DNA of 15,878 nucleotides from Planctomycetes bacterium UBA1146 (GCA_002311345.1 DCAA01000011.1:48755-64632), one strand, 5' to 3'; positions 8,036-15,709 are shown, counted from the stretch's first letter. Made by a program: numbers and translations. The notes: generated by a model from the letters alone, not told the origin.

Positions 8036-8069
8036 TTTCACTGGCGTTCTACGAGCGGGAGCAGTCTCG

Positions 8070-8942
8070 ATGAATGAACAATTGAAGTTGCGATGCATCG
8101 ATGGAGCGACCGGTTCCGAGTTGGAACGGCGCGGGGTCGATCTATCGTTGCCGCTGTGGTCGAGCCGCGCTCTGCTCGATGCTCCCGAGGTGGTGGCAGA
8201 GGTCCATCGCGATTACCTCAGCGCTGGTGCGGAGGCGATTACCACCGCCACCTTCCGCACCCATCGTAGATCGCTGGAGAAGGCTGGACTGGGCGAACGC
8301 GCCGCAGAATTGACCCGACAGGCGGTGGAGATCGCCATGCGGGTTCGCGATGAGGAGCGTCCGGATGCTCTGGTGCTCGGTTCCGTCGCTCCGCTCGAGG
8401 ATTGCTACCGGCCGGACCTGGTGCCGGATGAAGAGACCTGTATGCGTGAACATACCGAGTTGATGGAGCACCTGGTTGCTGCAGGGGTGGACCTGATCTT
8501 GATCGAGACGATGAACCAACTGGGTGAGGCGCGCGCTGCGGTGCAAGCCGCGCGTCGGGTGGCTCCCGGCAAGTGGATGATCAGTTTCTGTACCAGCAGT
8601 GACGGGCCGCCAGGGGTGCTGCTCAGTGGCGAGGAACTGGCGCCCTTGCTGTCTCAACTGGGGGATGCACGGGCGGTCGGTGTCAACTGTGTCGCTGCCA
8701 ACGCGATCGTCGATCAGGTCGGGTTGTTACGGGAAGCACTACCGGAGACTCCCATCCTCGCCTACGGCAACACTGGCCATGCAGATGAAGATGGAAACTG
8801 GATCTCTTCGGATGCCATCCACCCCGACGATTATGTCGCACATGTCACCTCCTGGATCGAGGCGGGTGCCAGCATCGTCGGAGGCTGCTGTGGGACCACT
8901 CCCCAGCATATTCGAGCTGTCACGAGAAACTTGTTTTGCTGA
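8070..8942 (+). CDS. Homocysteine S-methyltransferase family protein
   Basis: This 290-residue cytosolic enzyme opens with the family signature IDGATGSELERRG (PF02574). It keeps all three zinc ligands: C207 in GVNCVAAN and C273/C274 in GGCCGTTPQHI. The zinc activates the homocysteine thiol for methyl transfer, giving methionine. The methyl donor cannot be told from sequence; S-methylmethionine (MmuM type) is likely for stand-alone proteins of this size because no folate or cobalamin domain is present. The ATG at 8070 has GGGAG eight bases upstream (8057-8061), which fixes the start. It is divergent from PSD1 across 195 bases and is followed by a hairpin terminator, so it is probably a single-gene unit. 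TTNTFRT-like TTATFRTHRRSLEKAG in the N-terminal third is also typical of the family. Confidence 0.92.
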   Translation: MNEQLKLRCIDGATGSELERRGVDLSLPLWSSRALLDAPEVVAEVHRDYLSAGAEAITTATFRTHRRSLEKAGLGERAAELTRQAVEIAMRVRDEERPDALVLGSVAPLEDCYRPDLVPDEETCMREHTELMEHLVAAGVDLILIETMNQLGEARAAVQAARRVAPGKWMISFCTSSDGPPGVLLSGEELAPLLSQLGDARAVGVNCVAANAIVDQVGLLREALPETPILAYGNTGHADEDGNWISSDAIHPDDYVAHVTSWIEAGASIVGGCCGTTPQHIRAVTRNLFC

Positions 8943-9005
8943 GAAGAGTTGACGATCAAGGGGATTTCAGTCTCGAGGGACTCCCTATAGGATCTCTTGG
9001 ATAAA

Positions 9006-9034
9006 CGGGATCCCTCAGGATCCCGCGGTGTTTT
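9006..9034 (+). terminator. Intrinsic terminator after the methyltransferase gene
   Basis: CGGGATCC (9006-9013) and GGATCCCG (9018-9025) form a perfect 8-pair stem around a CTCA loop. TTTT (9031-9034) follows five bases later and an AAA lies just before the stem. The stem is strong but the T-run is short and slightly displaced. It starts 63 bases after the methyltransferase stop and would separate that gene from the acyltransferase-aminotransferase gene. Confidence 0.55.
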
Positions 9035-9094
9035 CGTCTGTAGATCACAGCAGCCTGCTGATGTTATTGCCGTGGCTGAAGAAGAACCGAGGAG

Positions 9095-10891
9095 TTGCAC
9101 CGGGGAGCCATTTCAAGAACGGTTCAGGCGATATCTGAGAGCAAAAAAATCGATCAGATCACCAACAACCTCGAATCTCCGTCCTCCCCGAGGGCAATCC
9201 TCAGGGAGGCCACCGAGCAGGATCGCCAGGCGATCTATCGTTCCCGCCATGACGTCTATGCGGTCGAACTGGGTCAGCACGACATCCACCCCGATGGGCT
9301 GCTGAAGAACCACCTGGATGACTTCAATCGCTACTTCGTGGCGATCATCGATGACCAGTTGGCGGGGTACATCAGCCTCACTCCTCCCGGGAGGGGTGAG
9401 TATTCTCTCGACAGTTACCTACCACGCAATCAGTGGCCCTTCGACGATTCGGCTGCTCTCTACGAGGTCCGATTACTGACCGTGATCTCCGGTCATCGAG
9501 GAACGCTGCTGGCTGCGGCACTGATGTATGCCTCCTTTCGCATGGTAGAGGCCAGTGGCGGGCAACGAATGATGGTGATCGGTATGAAGGAGATCGCCTC
9601 CCTCTATCGAAGCAGCGGATTTCAAGATCATGGCATCGAGTTGACCCGGGGCGCTGTGACCTTCCTGCTGATGAGTGCCACCGTGCAACAGGTACGCCAG
9701 GTGGTCGAAGACAGACCACAGATGCTGTCGCGGATCGAGAAGGCGGTCGACTGGCAACTGACGGTGCCACTTCGTAGACCGGCTAGTTGTTTTCATGGCG
9801 GTGGCTTCTTCCGCGACGTGGGAGAGGATTTTCAGACCCTTTCACGTCACCAGGAGATCATCAATGCCGATGTGCTCGATGCCTGGTTCCCGCCCGCCCC
9901 GGGAGTGCTGTCGACCCTTGGCGAACACCTCGACTGGCTGGTGCGCACATCTCCTCCGACCGGATGTGAAGGTCTGGTCGAGGCGATCGCTGCTGCTCGC
10001 GCAGTGCCCGTGGCCGATATCCTGCCGGGTGCCGGCTCCTCCAGTCTGATCTTTCTTGCGTTTTATCAGTGGCTCACAGCAGAGAGCCGGGTGTTGCTGC
10101 TCGATCCGACCTATGGCGAGTATTTTCATGTCTGCGAGCAGGTGATCCGCTGTCAGGTCGAGCGTCTTGCACTCGAACGAGCAACGGGGTTTCAACTCGA
10201 CCCGGAGGTGCTGAAACGACGACTCATCGGAGGTGAATTTGATCTGGTGGTGATCGTCAATCCAAATAGCCCGACCGGTCGACACCTGCCTCGCCACCAG
10301 CTGGAAGCGATCATCGAAGCGGCACCGAGAAACACCCGCTTCTGGATTGATGAGACCTACATCGACTACGCGGGAGAGGATCAGTCGCTGGAGAGATTCG
10401 CCGGTCACAGGGAAAACGTGGTCGTCTGCAAGTCGATGTCGAAGGCTTATGCCCTGTCGGGGGTCCGGTCGGCGTATCTGTGCGCATCGCCGGCACTCCT
10501 CGAAGGGTTGCGGGCGTTGACGCCACCGTGGGCGGTCAGTCTCCCGGGCCAGGTGGCTGCAGTGAAGGCGCTCGAGGATCCGGTGTATTACCAGCAGCAA
10601 TACCGGGCGACTGCTACGGCCCGGGAGCAGATGAGGCATGATTTGCAGCAACTGGGTCTGGAGGTGATCCCTGGCGTGGCTAACTTTCTGCTCGCCTTCC
10701 TTCCGCACCAGGGCCCCACTGCTGCGGAGGTGACGAAAAGGTGCCGCCAGTGGGGGGTGCATCTGCGCGACGCCAGCAGCATGGGCAGTCAACTGGGGCC
10801 TCATGCTCTGCGCACGGCGGTCAAGTCTCCCCAGCACAACCAGCGGATTGTCGCTGCCATCGAGAAGGCGCTGCAACTGGTCGGAGCCTGA
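9095..10891 (+). CDS. Two-domain enzyme: GNAT/LuxI/FeeM-like acyltransferase fused to HisC/CobD-like PLP aminotransferase
   Basis: Residues of about 34-205 look like a GNAT-fold acyltransferase of the autoinducer/N-acyl-amino-acid synthase sort: RHDVYAVELGQ near 51-61, YEVRLLTV at 123-130 (compare ExxR of LuxI) and SLYRSSGF later. Residues of about 255-595 are a class I/II aminotransferase close to histidinol-phosphate aminotransferase. This part has LPGAGSSSLIFLAF, the NPNSPTG loop near 389, D419 in WIDETYIDY to hold the pyridine nitrogen, and the PLP lysine K450 in CKSMSKAYALSGVRSAYL. All key PLP residues are present. The fusion suggests one chain that acylates an amino compound and processes it by transamination or decarboxylation; substrate unknown. 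The start is a TTG; an in-frame stop at 9077-9079 rules out an upstream one, and no ATG or GTG occurs before the acyltransferase core. AGGAG touches the TTG, which is unusually close. It is convergent with the next gene, 6 bases apart. Confidence 0.85.
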   Translation: MHRGAISRTVQAISESKKIDQITNNLESPSSPRAILREATEQDRQAIYRSRHDVYAVELGQHDIHPDGLLKNHLDDFNRYFVAIIDDQLAGYISLTPPGRGEYSLDSYLPRNQWPFDDSAALYEVRLLTVISGHRGTLLAAALMYASFRMVEASGGQRMMVIGMKEIASLYRSSGFQDHGIELTRGAVTFLLMSATVQQVRQVVEDRPQMLSRIEKAVDWQLTVPLRRPASCFHGGGFFRDVGEDFQTLSRHQEIINADVLDAWFPPAPGVLSTLGEHLDWLVRTSPPTGCEGLVEAIAAARAVPVADILPGAGSSSLIFLAFYQWLTAESRVLLLDPTYGEYFHVCEQVIRCQVERLALERATGFQLDPEVLKRRLIGGEFDLVVIVNPNSPTGRHLPRHQLEAIIEAAPRNTRFWIDETYIDYAGEDQSLERFAGHRENVVVCKSMSKAYALSGVRSAYLCASPALLEGLRALTPPWAVSLPGQVAAVKALEDPVYYQQQYRATATAREQMRHDLQQLGLEVIPGVANFLLAFLPHQGPTAAEVTKRCRQWGVHLRDASSMGSQLGPHALRTAVKSPQHNQRIVAAIEKALQLVGA

Positions 10892-10897
10892 CTGGCT

Positions 10898-11443
10898 TCA
10901 GCGGCGCTTTATCCGGTACAGGATGTGAGGACGCAGCGGGTGACCCTCGGCCAGAGCCGGGTGTTCGAAATCGCCCTCGCTGTCGCGCCTCATGCGGATC
11001 TTCTCCATCACCCGGCGTGAAGCGAGATTGTCAGGCACGGTGAAGGAGACGATCTCGTCGAGCTCTGCTTGCTCGAATCCGAAGCGCAGCGCTGCCAGCG
11101 CTCCCTCGGTGGCATAGCCGTGGTTCCAGAATCTCGGCGCGATTCGCCAGCCGATCTCGACGCAGGGGCAGAAGGGGAGAGCAGTGCGGGGCACCGTCAG
11201 GCCGATGCAACCGATGAAGGGAGTTTTTCCGGGCAACTCGAGGGCCCACATTCCGAAGCCATCGATCTCGAAGTTGCCCTCGAACTGTTCGATCATCGCA
11301 TCGCTTTCGCTGCGATCGAACGGACCGGGCATGTAACGGTTGAACTCGGCATCGGCCATCATCTCGGCGAACGGCTCGTGGTCATCTTCGCACCAGCGAC
11401 GGAGCAGTAGTCGTTCGGTGGTGATCGAATCGGTCCGGGACAA
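10898..11443 (-). CDS. GNAT acetyltransferase, RimJ/RimL type
   Basis: This 181-residue protein is a single GNAT domain of the RimJ/RimL/Acetyltransf_3 type. It starts with ITTERLLLRRWCEDDHEPFAEMM (quoted in part as ITTERLLLRRW). GCIGLTVP is followed by CVEIGWRIAPRFWNHGYATEGALAAL, in which the stretch from RFWNHGYATEG is the acetyl-CoA pyrophosphate loop. Then comes FTVPDNLASRRVMEKI, the conserved NxxSxRVMEK-like motif. It would transfer acetyl from acetyl-CoA to an amine, perhaps a protein N-terminus or a small molecule; the substrate is unknown. The start is TTG at 11443 with GAGAGG about eight bases upstream; no ATG or GTG gives a complete domain. Only six bases separate its stop from the convergent aminotransferase gene. 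The 122-base leader has notable pairing potential, described separately. Confidence 0.88.
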   Translation of the reverse strand: MSRTDSITTERLLLRRWCEDDHEPFAEMMADAEFNRYMPGPFDRSESDAMIEQFEGNFEIDGFGMWALELPGKTPFIGCIGLTVPRTALPFCPCVEIGWRIAPRFWNHGYATEGALAALRFGFEQAELDEIVSFTVPDNLASRRVMEKIRMRRDSEGDFEHPALAEGHPLRPHILYRIKRR

Positions 11444-11537
11444 CGGTGCAGTCCTCTCCGAGCAGGATCTTATCGAACCCCGGACCTGTTCATCCAGGGT
11501 ATTGCGAGAGGTCTCCGTCTCGAAGCGAACTGCACCG
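11444..11537 (-). promoter_or_regulatory. Possible structured leader of the acetyltransferase gene
   Basis: CGGTGCAGT (11444-11452) and ACTGCACCG (11529-11537) are a perfect 9-base inverted repeat, 76 bases apart, ending at the TTG start. Within it, on the minus strand, CGAGA can pair with TCTCG over 8 bases, while the overlapping CCTCTC can pair instead with GAGAGG, the ribosome site of the gene. Two exclusive pairings plus an outer stem would suit a translational switch. This is read by eye; no known riboswitch class is recognised. Confidence 0.3.
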
Positions 11538-11565
11538 ATGATCCACGTTACTTCTCTTGTGCGAG

Positions 11566-12456
11566 CTACTCCTGGGGATGGAGCCAGTTGCGAACACTGT
11601 TCTCGTTGATGTCGGGGTTGGTGAGGTAACCGGCATCTTCGAGTGACTGCAGGACAAGATCGTTGTACTGCTGGTCAAGGTCAGCATCTTCGGCCAACTG
11701 GACCACACCATCAATCAGGCCGCCGAGGCGGAAGTGTAAGGCATCTCGGTCCCAGCGTAGTTCACTCATCTGCGCCATCAGTTGCACAAAACTGACCCAG
11801 GACGAGTCGTTACTTTCATCCAGCGAGGTGACGAGAACAAACCTGCGGAACTTGGCCCAGTACTCCTGTGACATCGGAATTTCGCCGATCAATTCGTTTC
11901 CGTCGAGCCGGAACCAGGGTATTCCCTGGCGAGCGGATCGGAGCATCAAGTCGATCGATCGCTGATCGAGCTCCCCATCGCTGTCATCTTCTTCTTTGGG
12001 CTGCTCGTCAACGAGATCTTCGATGATGTTGCGGTTGATCTGCTGGTTGAGGATGTTGAGAACGCGGGAGAACTGGCTGACATGGAAACGCTGCACTGCG
12101 GAGAGCCGGTCTTCACCGTCGAGGTAGATGTGGGCCGAATCGACGTACACCTGACGATTCGCCCACAACTCATCCGGATCGCTCGGGAGTTCCTCGCCGT
12201 CAAAATCAAAGCAATGGCCCATTCCCGTGCCGAAATGGAGGCTACGTTTTCCTTCAAGACAGGCGATGATGGTCTCGGTGGCATCAGCGATCGCCTTATC
12301 CTTGACGGTGAAGATTCCTTCATTGATGCACACACCCTCGAGGGTGTCGGTGCGAGGGTCGTATTTGAGACTCAACGCCGACTTGTCGATCCTCACATCA
12401 CAGCCGATCAAAAAGAGCATCAGCAGTGCCAGCGGTACCAGGATTCGGGTTCTCAT
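11566..12456 (-). CDS. Unrecognised lipoprotein
   Basis: I do not recognise this 296-residue family. Residues 1-19 are a textbook lipoprotein signal: MRTR, a hydrophobic core and the lipobox LIGC with C19 as the lipidated residue, so it is a membrane-anchored exported protein. The mature part is rich in acidic residues, with an acidic linker near 150-165 (EQPKEEDDSDGELDQ) between a beta-rich first half and a mostly helical second half. Strand-like segments YVDSAHIYLDGED and RFVLVTSLDES suggest a two-part fold. The ATG at 12456 is preceded by AAGGGA about nine bases upstream. It is transcribed away from the sigma-factor gene across 68 bases, so the two may share a control region. The same strand carries the acetyltransferase 122 bases downstream. 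Function unknown. Confidence 0.8.
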   Translation of the reverse strand: MRTRILVPLALLMLFLIGCDVRIDKSALSLKYDPRTDTLEGVCINEGIFTVKDKAIADATETIIACLEGKRSLHFGTGMGHCFDFDGEELPSDPDELWANRQVYVDSAHIYLDGEDRLSAVQRFHVSQFSRVLNILNQQINRNIIEDLVDEQPKEEDDSDGELDQRSIDLMLRSARQGIPWFRLDGNELIGEIPMSQEYWAKFRRFVLVTSLDESNDSSWVSFVQLMAQMSELRWDRDALHFRLGGLIDGVVQLAEDADLDQQYNDLVLQSLEDAGYLTNPDINENSVRNWLHPQE

Positions 12457-12504
12457 GACTCATTTCCCTTCTTCTTGCTCAAGGAGCAGACCTGGCGGGG
12501 CTGC

Positions 12505-12524
12505 CGAGGTGGTCCTCTACCTCG
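12505..12524. promoter_or_regulatory. Inverted repeat next to the sigma-factor start
   Basis: CGAGGT (12505-12510) and ACCTCG (12519-12524) are perfect inverted 6-base arms separated by 8 bases. They lie in the 68-base gap between the divergent lipoprotein and sigma genes and touch the first possible ATG at 12525. The layout would suit an operator controlling both genes, but short GC-rich arms like these also arise by chance. Confidence 0.25.
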
Positions 12525-13259
12525 ATGAGGGGATTTTTCGGGGCTACCGAACGGGGTTTTCTGAAAATGGACAGCCGCTGTCCTATCTGGTTAGATGACA
12601 AGGAGATGCGAGAAAATCCACAAGACACTTCCGAGTATCTGAGGCGCTGGAGGGAGGGCGATCGGGAAGCTCTCGATGCGCTTCTGGGCCACGTCATGCC
12701 GTGGATCGAGCAGCGCGTGCGCAAGCGGCTCGGCCAGCAACTGAGGGCGCGCGAGGAGACCCAGGACCTGGTCCAGCAGACGCTGATCGATTTCCTCCAG
12801 TACGCTCCCCGGGTCGTCATCGAGGATGGGCAGCATCTTCGCGCACTGCTGGGGCGCATCGTCGAGAATGCGATCCGTGGCCGTCACGATCATCACAGCG
12901 CCCAGTTGCGTGCGATGGGGCGTGAGGAACGCTGGCCGGGTGACAGTCGACACGAACCGCAGCGCCCGCAGGAGAGCCGCGATCGGCCCAGTTTCGCCGC
13001 TCAGTTCGATGAGCAGGCGGCGCTGGTTCATCTCGGTCTCGAGTTGCTCGATGATGAAAGCCACGACATCATCTCGCGCCGATTGTGGTCGAAGGAATCG
13101 TTCGAACAGATCGGTGCGGCTCTGAGCATATCCGCAGACGCATGCCGGATGCGTTTTCACCGAGCGGTGGCGCGTCTGTCGGGTTGTGTGGACAAGGTTC
13201 GCCGCGGTGAGATCGGCCAACTGCTGGCGGATGAGGATGAGCAAGAAGAGGAAGCGTAG
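12525..13259 (+). CDS. ECF-like RNA polymerase sigma factor, kinase-linked planctomycete type
   Basis: Sigma region 2 spans about residues 38-130: YLRRWREGDREALDALL, then ETQDLVQQTLIDFLQYA, then LLGRIVENAIRGRHDHH. A region-4 helix-turn-helix lies at about 165-230: LELLDDESHDIISRRLWSKE, then SFEQIGAALSISADACRMRFHRAVARLS. A variable linker rich in R and E joins them. It would direct RNA polymerase to a small regulon. I give the longest frame (244 residues), but ATGs at 12567 and 12606 are also possible. The one at 12606 (MRENPQDTSEYLRRW) touches an AAGGAG, and the first 27 codons include rare ones such as TTA, so the real protein may be about 217 residues. The kinase gene starts three bases after the TAG. 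Planctomycete ECF groups tied to Ser/Thr kinases are known. No anti-sigma gene is visible. Confidence 0.88.
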   Translation: MRGFFGATERGFLKMDSRCPIWLDDKEMRENPQDTSEYLRRWREGDREALDALLGHVMPWIEQRVRKRLGQQLRAREETQDLVQQTLIDFLQYAPRVVIEDGQHLRALLGRIVENAIRGRHDHHSAQLRAMGREERWPGDSRHEPQRPQESRDRPSFAAQFDEQAALVHLGLELLDDESHDIISRRLWSKESFEQIGAALSISADACRMRFHRAVARLSGCVDKVRRGEIGQLLADEDEQEEEA

Positions 13260-13262
13260 AAG

Positions 13263-15623
13263 ATGACGACCGACTCCGGATCCGGGCAACAAGACCCCCA
13301 GCGAGAGCAGCGCATCGAGGAGGCTCTGATTCAGTTCCTCGATCTGCGAGAACGTGGCGAGGAGGTCGATCTCGATCGGTTTCTCGCCGGGTTCGCGGAA
13401 GAGTTGCGCTCCGAGATCCAGGCGCGCATCGGCTCTTCCATCGAGACGCTGGCGATCCTCGCCGGGGCTGCCGAAGATGACGAGGTGCCGACCATCTCGG
13501 GATTTCGTATCGAGCATGTCATCGGCAGCGGTGCACTGGGGACGGTATACCGTGCCCACGATGAAGCCCTCGACAGGGCGGTCGCCATCAAGGTGTTGCG
13601 CCGGGGGACGGCACAATCTCGCCGTGATCGAATCCTCGCCGAGGGTCGTCGGGTGGCGGCACTGGCAGATCGTGCCATCGTCACCATCCATTCGCTGGTG
13701 GAAGAAGGAGATTGCTCTGCCATCGTCATGGAACTGATCGAGGGGCATTCCATCGACCGTGTTGCGGCGCCATTGAACGGTTCGCAAAAGGCAAAACTGT
13801 TGACGGAAGTGGCTCGGGCACTTCGTGTCGCCCATTCCCAGGGCATCATCCATCGTGACCTGAAGCCGCAGAATGTTCTGGTCACTCCGGAACTGGCTGT
13901 GCGGGTACTCGACTTCGGGTTGGCGATCTCCAGTGATGAGGAAGAGGAGCGTCACAAGGGTCTGTTCGAGGGAACTCCCCTCTACGCCTCACCCGAGCAG
14001 GTGGCCGGCGAGACGTTGACACCAGCGAGTGATCTGTTCTCTTTCGGTAGTCTGATGTACCAGATCCTCACCGGCGAGGCGCCGTTCAATGCTGCGACCG
14101 TCAACGAGATCTTCGATGGCATCACTTCTCGCGAGCCGACCTTCCCGCGCAGGATCGATGGCGCCATCGACACGGATCTGCAGGCGATCTGTCTGGCGTG
14201 TCTTGCCAAGGATCCTGCCGACCGTCCCAGCGCCAGGGAAGTTCATGAGGATCTACGCCGTTACCTCGGGGGTGACTCGATTCGTCTTCGCCCGGCTCTC
14301 TACAGTGACATCCTCAAGCGCAATATCACCCGTCATGGTGAGGACCTGCAGGAATGGAGCCAGCAGGGGCTGATCTCCGAGCACGAGAAGGATCGTCTCG
14401 ATCTGGTATATCGGCGGATCATCGAGGAAGAAGACCACTGGATCGCCGATGCTCGCAGTTTGACCCTCAAGCAGATCATGCTCTACGCCGGAGCCTGGAT
14501 CGGTGTGATGGCGACGGTGTTGTTCGCCTTCTATCCCTTCAAGGAAGATCCGGGCGAACTTGTCCGCTGGCTGGCACCGACATCCATCTGCTTGTTGCTG
14601 ATCGGAGCCGGTGAGTTTGCCCGGCGTAAGGGCGACCGGATGGCGTCAGCGGTGTTCCTCAGTTCCGCGGTTCTGGCTCTGGTTCCGGCGATGATCTCGC
14701 TCTTGAGAAGTTTCTCGTGGCTGGCGGTAGTGCCGCCCGATGTCGAACAACTGTTCACGGGGTTGACCGTCGATGACGTCACCAACCAGCAGTTGTTGCT
14801 GGCGACCCTGGTCAGCATGGCATTGTCCTTGTTTGCCCTCGGTCAGTTGCGGATGACCGCTTTCGCCTGGACCACGACCCTGCTGGTCGCCGCCAGTTAC
14901 TTCTCTTTGTTGCTCGTATCGGACTACCTTGGCTGGCAGAACGACGGCTGGAAATCGGTCGCGTTCTTGCCACTGGCCCTGCTGTTGCCATTTGGCCTCA
15001 AACTGGAGCAGCAGGGGAGAGTACGCTGGGCGCTTCCCTTCCACTTGCTGGTGCTGCTGGTAGCGGTTCTTTCTCTCGATGCACTCGCCCATGTTGGCGG
15101 TCCACTCGAACTGATCGAGCCGGTCGATGATCGACACCTCACTTTTTTCGCCTACGCCATCAACGGTGTTCTGTTCATCGCCATGATGTGGATTTGCGAG
15201 CGCAGCAAGAGCCTCGATCTCCGTCGAGGTGCCAGGATCCTCGAGTGGATCGCACCCTTTCACATCCTCGGGGGCCTGCTCTTCTATGCCACGGACGTGG
15301 CACAGATCATCGAAATCCCAGAAGAGGGTCAGTGGGTCTACTACGGCCTCGACCTGGTCGGTTGGCGTGCAGTCGGCCTCTATCTGGCAGCGGTCGCGGC
15401 CACCTTGATGCTCGCTTCCTGGGGCTGGAGGTCACGTTTCCTGTTCGGTGGGCTCGTCGGGATCATCACCGGCACCTTGCTGCTACTGGAGCACACCTTG
15501 CTGCCGCAGTTCTGGGTCGTGCTCGTATCGGCTGCGCTGGGGATGCTGGTCGCGTTGTGGGCCTACCATCGCATTCGTATCGGAGGTCCGGATGATGAGG
15601 TGGTAGGGATCTCCACTCGATAG
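13263..15623 (+). CDS. Transmembrane Ser/Thr protein kinase with large C-terminal membrane domain
   Basis: The 786-residue protein has a complete Hanks-type kinase domain at about 82-345. It shows the glycine loop GSGALGTVY (88-96), VAIK with K110, HRDLKPQN with D199, DFG at 217-219 and the SPE equivalent of APE at 243-245. All catalytic residues are present, so it should be active. The first 80 residues are a short helical extension common in planctomycete kinases. After it, LQEWSQQGLISEHEKDRLDLV (about 360-380, quoted in part) resembles the start of DUF2157 membrane proteins. About 12 hydrophobic segments fill 405-780, so most of the C-terminal half is in the membrane. The kinase faces the cytoplasm, and the sensor is probably the membrane domain; there is no PASTA or WD40 repeat. 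Translation is likely coupled to the sigma factor three bases upstream, whose activity the kinase may set. A terminator follows. Confidence 0.93.
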   Translation: MTTDSGSGQQDPQREQRIEEALIQFLDLRERGEEVDLDRFLAGFAEELRSEIQARIGSSIETLAILAGAAEDDEVPTISGFRIEHVIGSGALGTVYRAHDEALDRAVAIKVLRRGTAQSRRDRILAEGRRVAALADRAIVTIHSLVEEGDCSAIVMELIEGHSIDRVAAPLNGSQKAKLLTEVARALRVAHSQGIIHRDLKPQNVLVTPELAVRVLDFGLAISSDEEEERHKGLFEGTPLYASPEQVAGETLTPASDLFSFGSLMYQILTGEAPFNAATVNEIFDGITSREPTFPRRIDGAIDTDLQAICLACLAKDPADRPSAREVHEDLRRYLGGDSIRLRPALYSDILKRNITRHGEDLQEWSQQGLISEHEKDRLDLVYRRIIEEEDHWIADARSLTLKQIMLYAGAWIGVMATVLFAFYPFKEDPGELVRWLAPTSICLLLIGAGEFARRKGDRMASAVFLSSAVLALVPAMISLLRSFSWLAVVPPDVEQLFTGLTVDDVTNQQLLLATLVSMALSLFALGQLRMTAFAWTTTLLVAASYFSLLLVSDYLGWQNDGWKSVAFLPLALLLPFGLKLEQQGRVRWALPFHLLVLLVAVLSLDALAHVGGPLELIEPVDDRHLTFFAYAINGVLFIAMMWICERSKSLDLRRGARILEWIAPFHILGGLLFYATDVAQIIEIPEEGQWVYYGLDLVGWRAVGLYLAAVAATLMLASWGWRSRFLFGGLVGIITGTLLLLEHTLLPQFWVVLVSAALGMLVALWAYHRIRIGGPDDEVVGISTR

Positions 15624-15663
15624 AACAGCGGTTATCTGTGTGGGGTGAATTGGATCCGATTGT

Positions 15664-15689
15664 ATCAGTCGTCAGGCTGATGGATTTTT
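15664..15689 (+). terminator. Intrinsic terminator after the kinase gene
   Basis: ATCAGTC (15664-15670) pairs with GGCTGAT (15675-15681), seven pairs including one T-G wobble, around a GTCA loop. GGA and then TTTTT (15685-15689) follow. Stem, four-base loop and T-run are in the standard order 40 bases after the kinase stop. It would end the sigma-kinase message before the next gene. Confidence 0.65.
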
Positions 15690-15709
15690 GGTGCCGTGGT
15701 AGAGTCTTG

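Noticed and set aside
7875..8069. SAM- or SAH-type riboswitch before the methyltransferase gene
   Set aside because: I looked for the conserved core of known SAM/SAH riboswitches and did not find it; the gap is better described by short repeats.
7873..8073. A 66-codon plus-strand frame ending on the methyltransferase start
   Set aside because: The ATGA overlap looks like coupling, but the frame begins inside the PSD1 start on the other strand, has no ribosome site, and its product is serine-rich without domain features.
9842..10876. A 344-codon open frame on the minus strand
   Set aside because: It is antisense to the aminotransferase domain, whose PLP motifs are intact. Long antisense frames are expected at this base composition.
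12591..13955. A 454-codon open frame on the minus strand
   Set aside because: It is antisense to the sigma factor and the kinase N-terminus, both with clear motifs. The product has no recognisable domain and reads as the low-complexity mirror of GC-rich codons.
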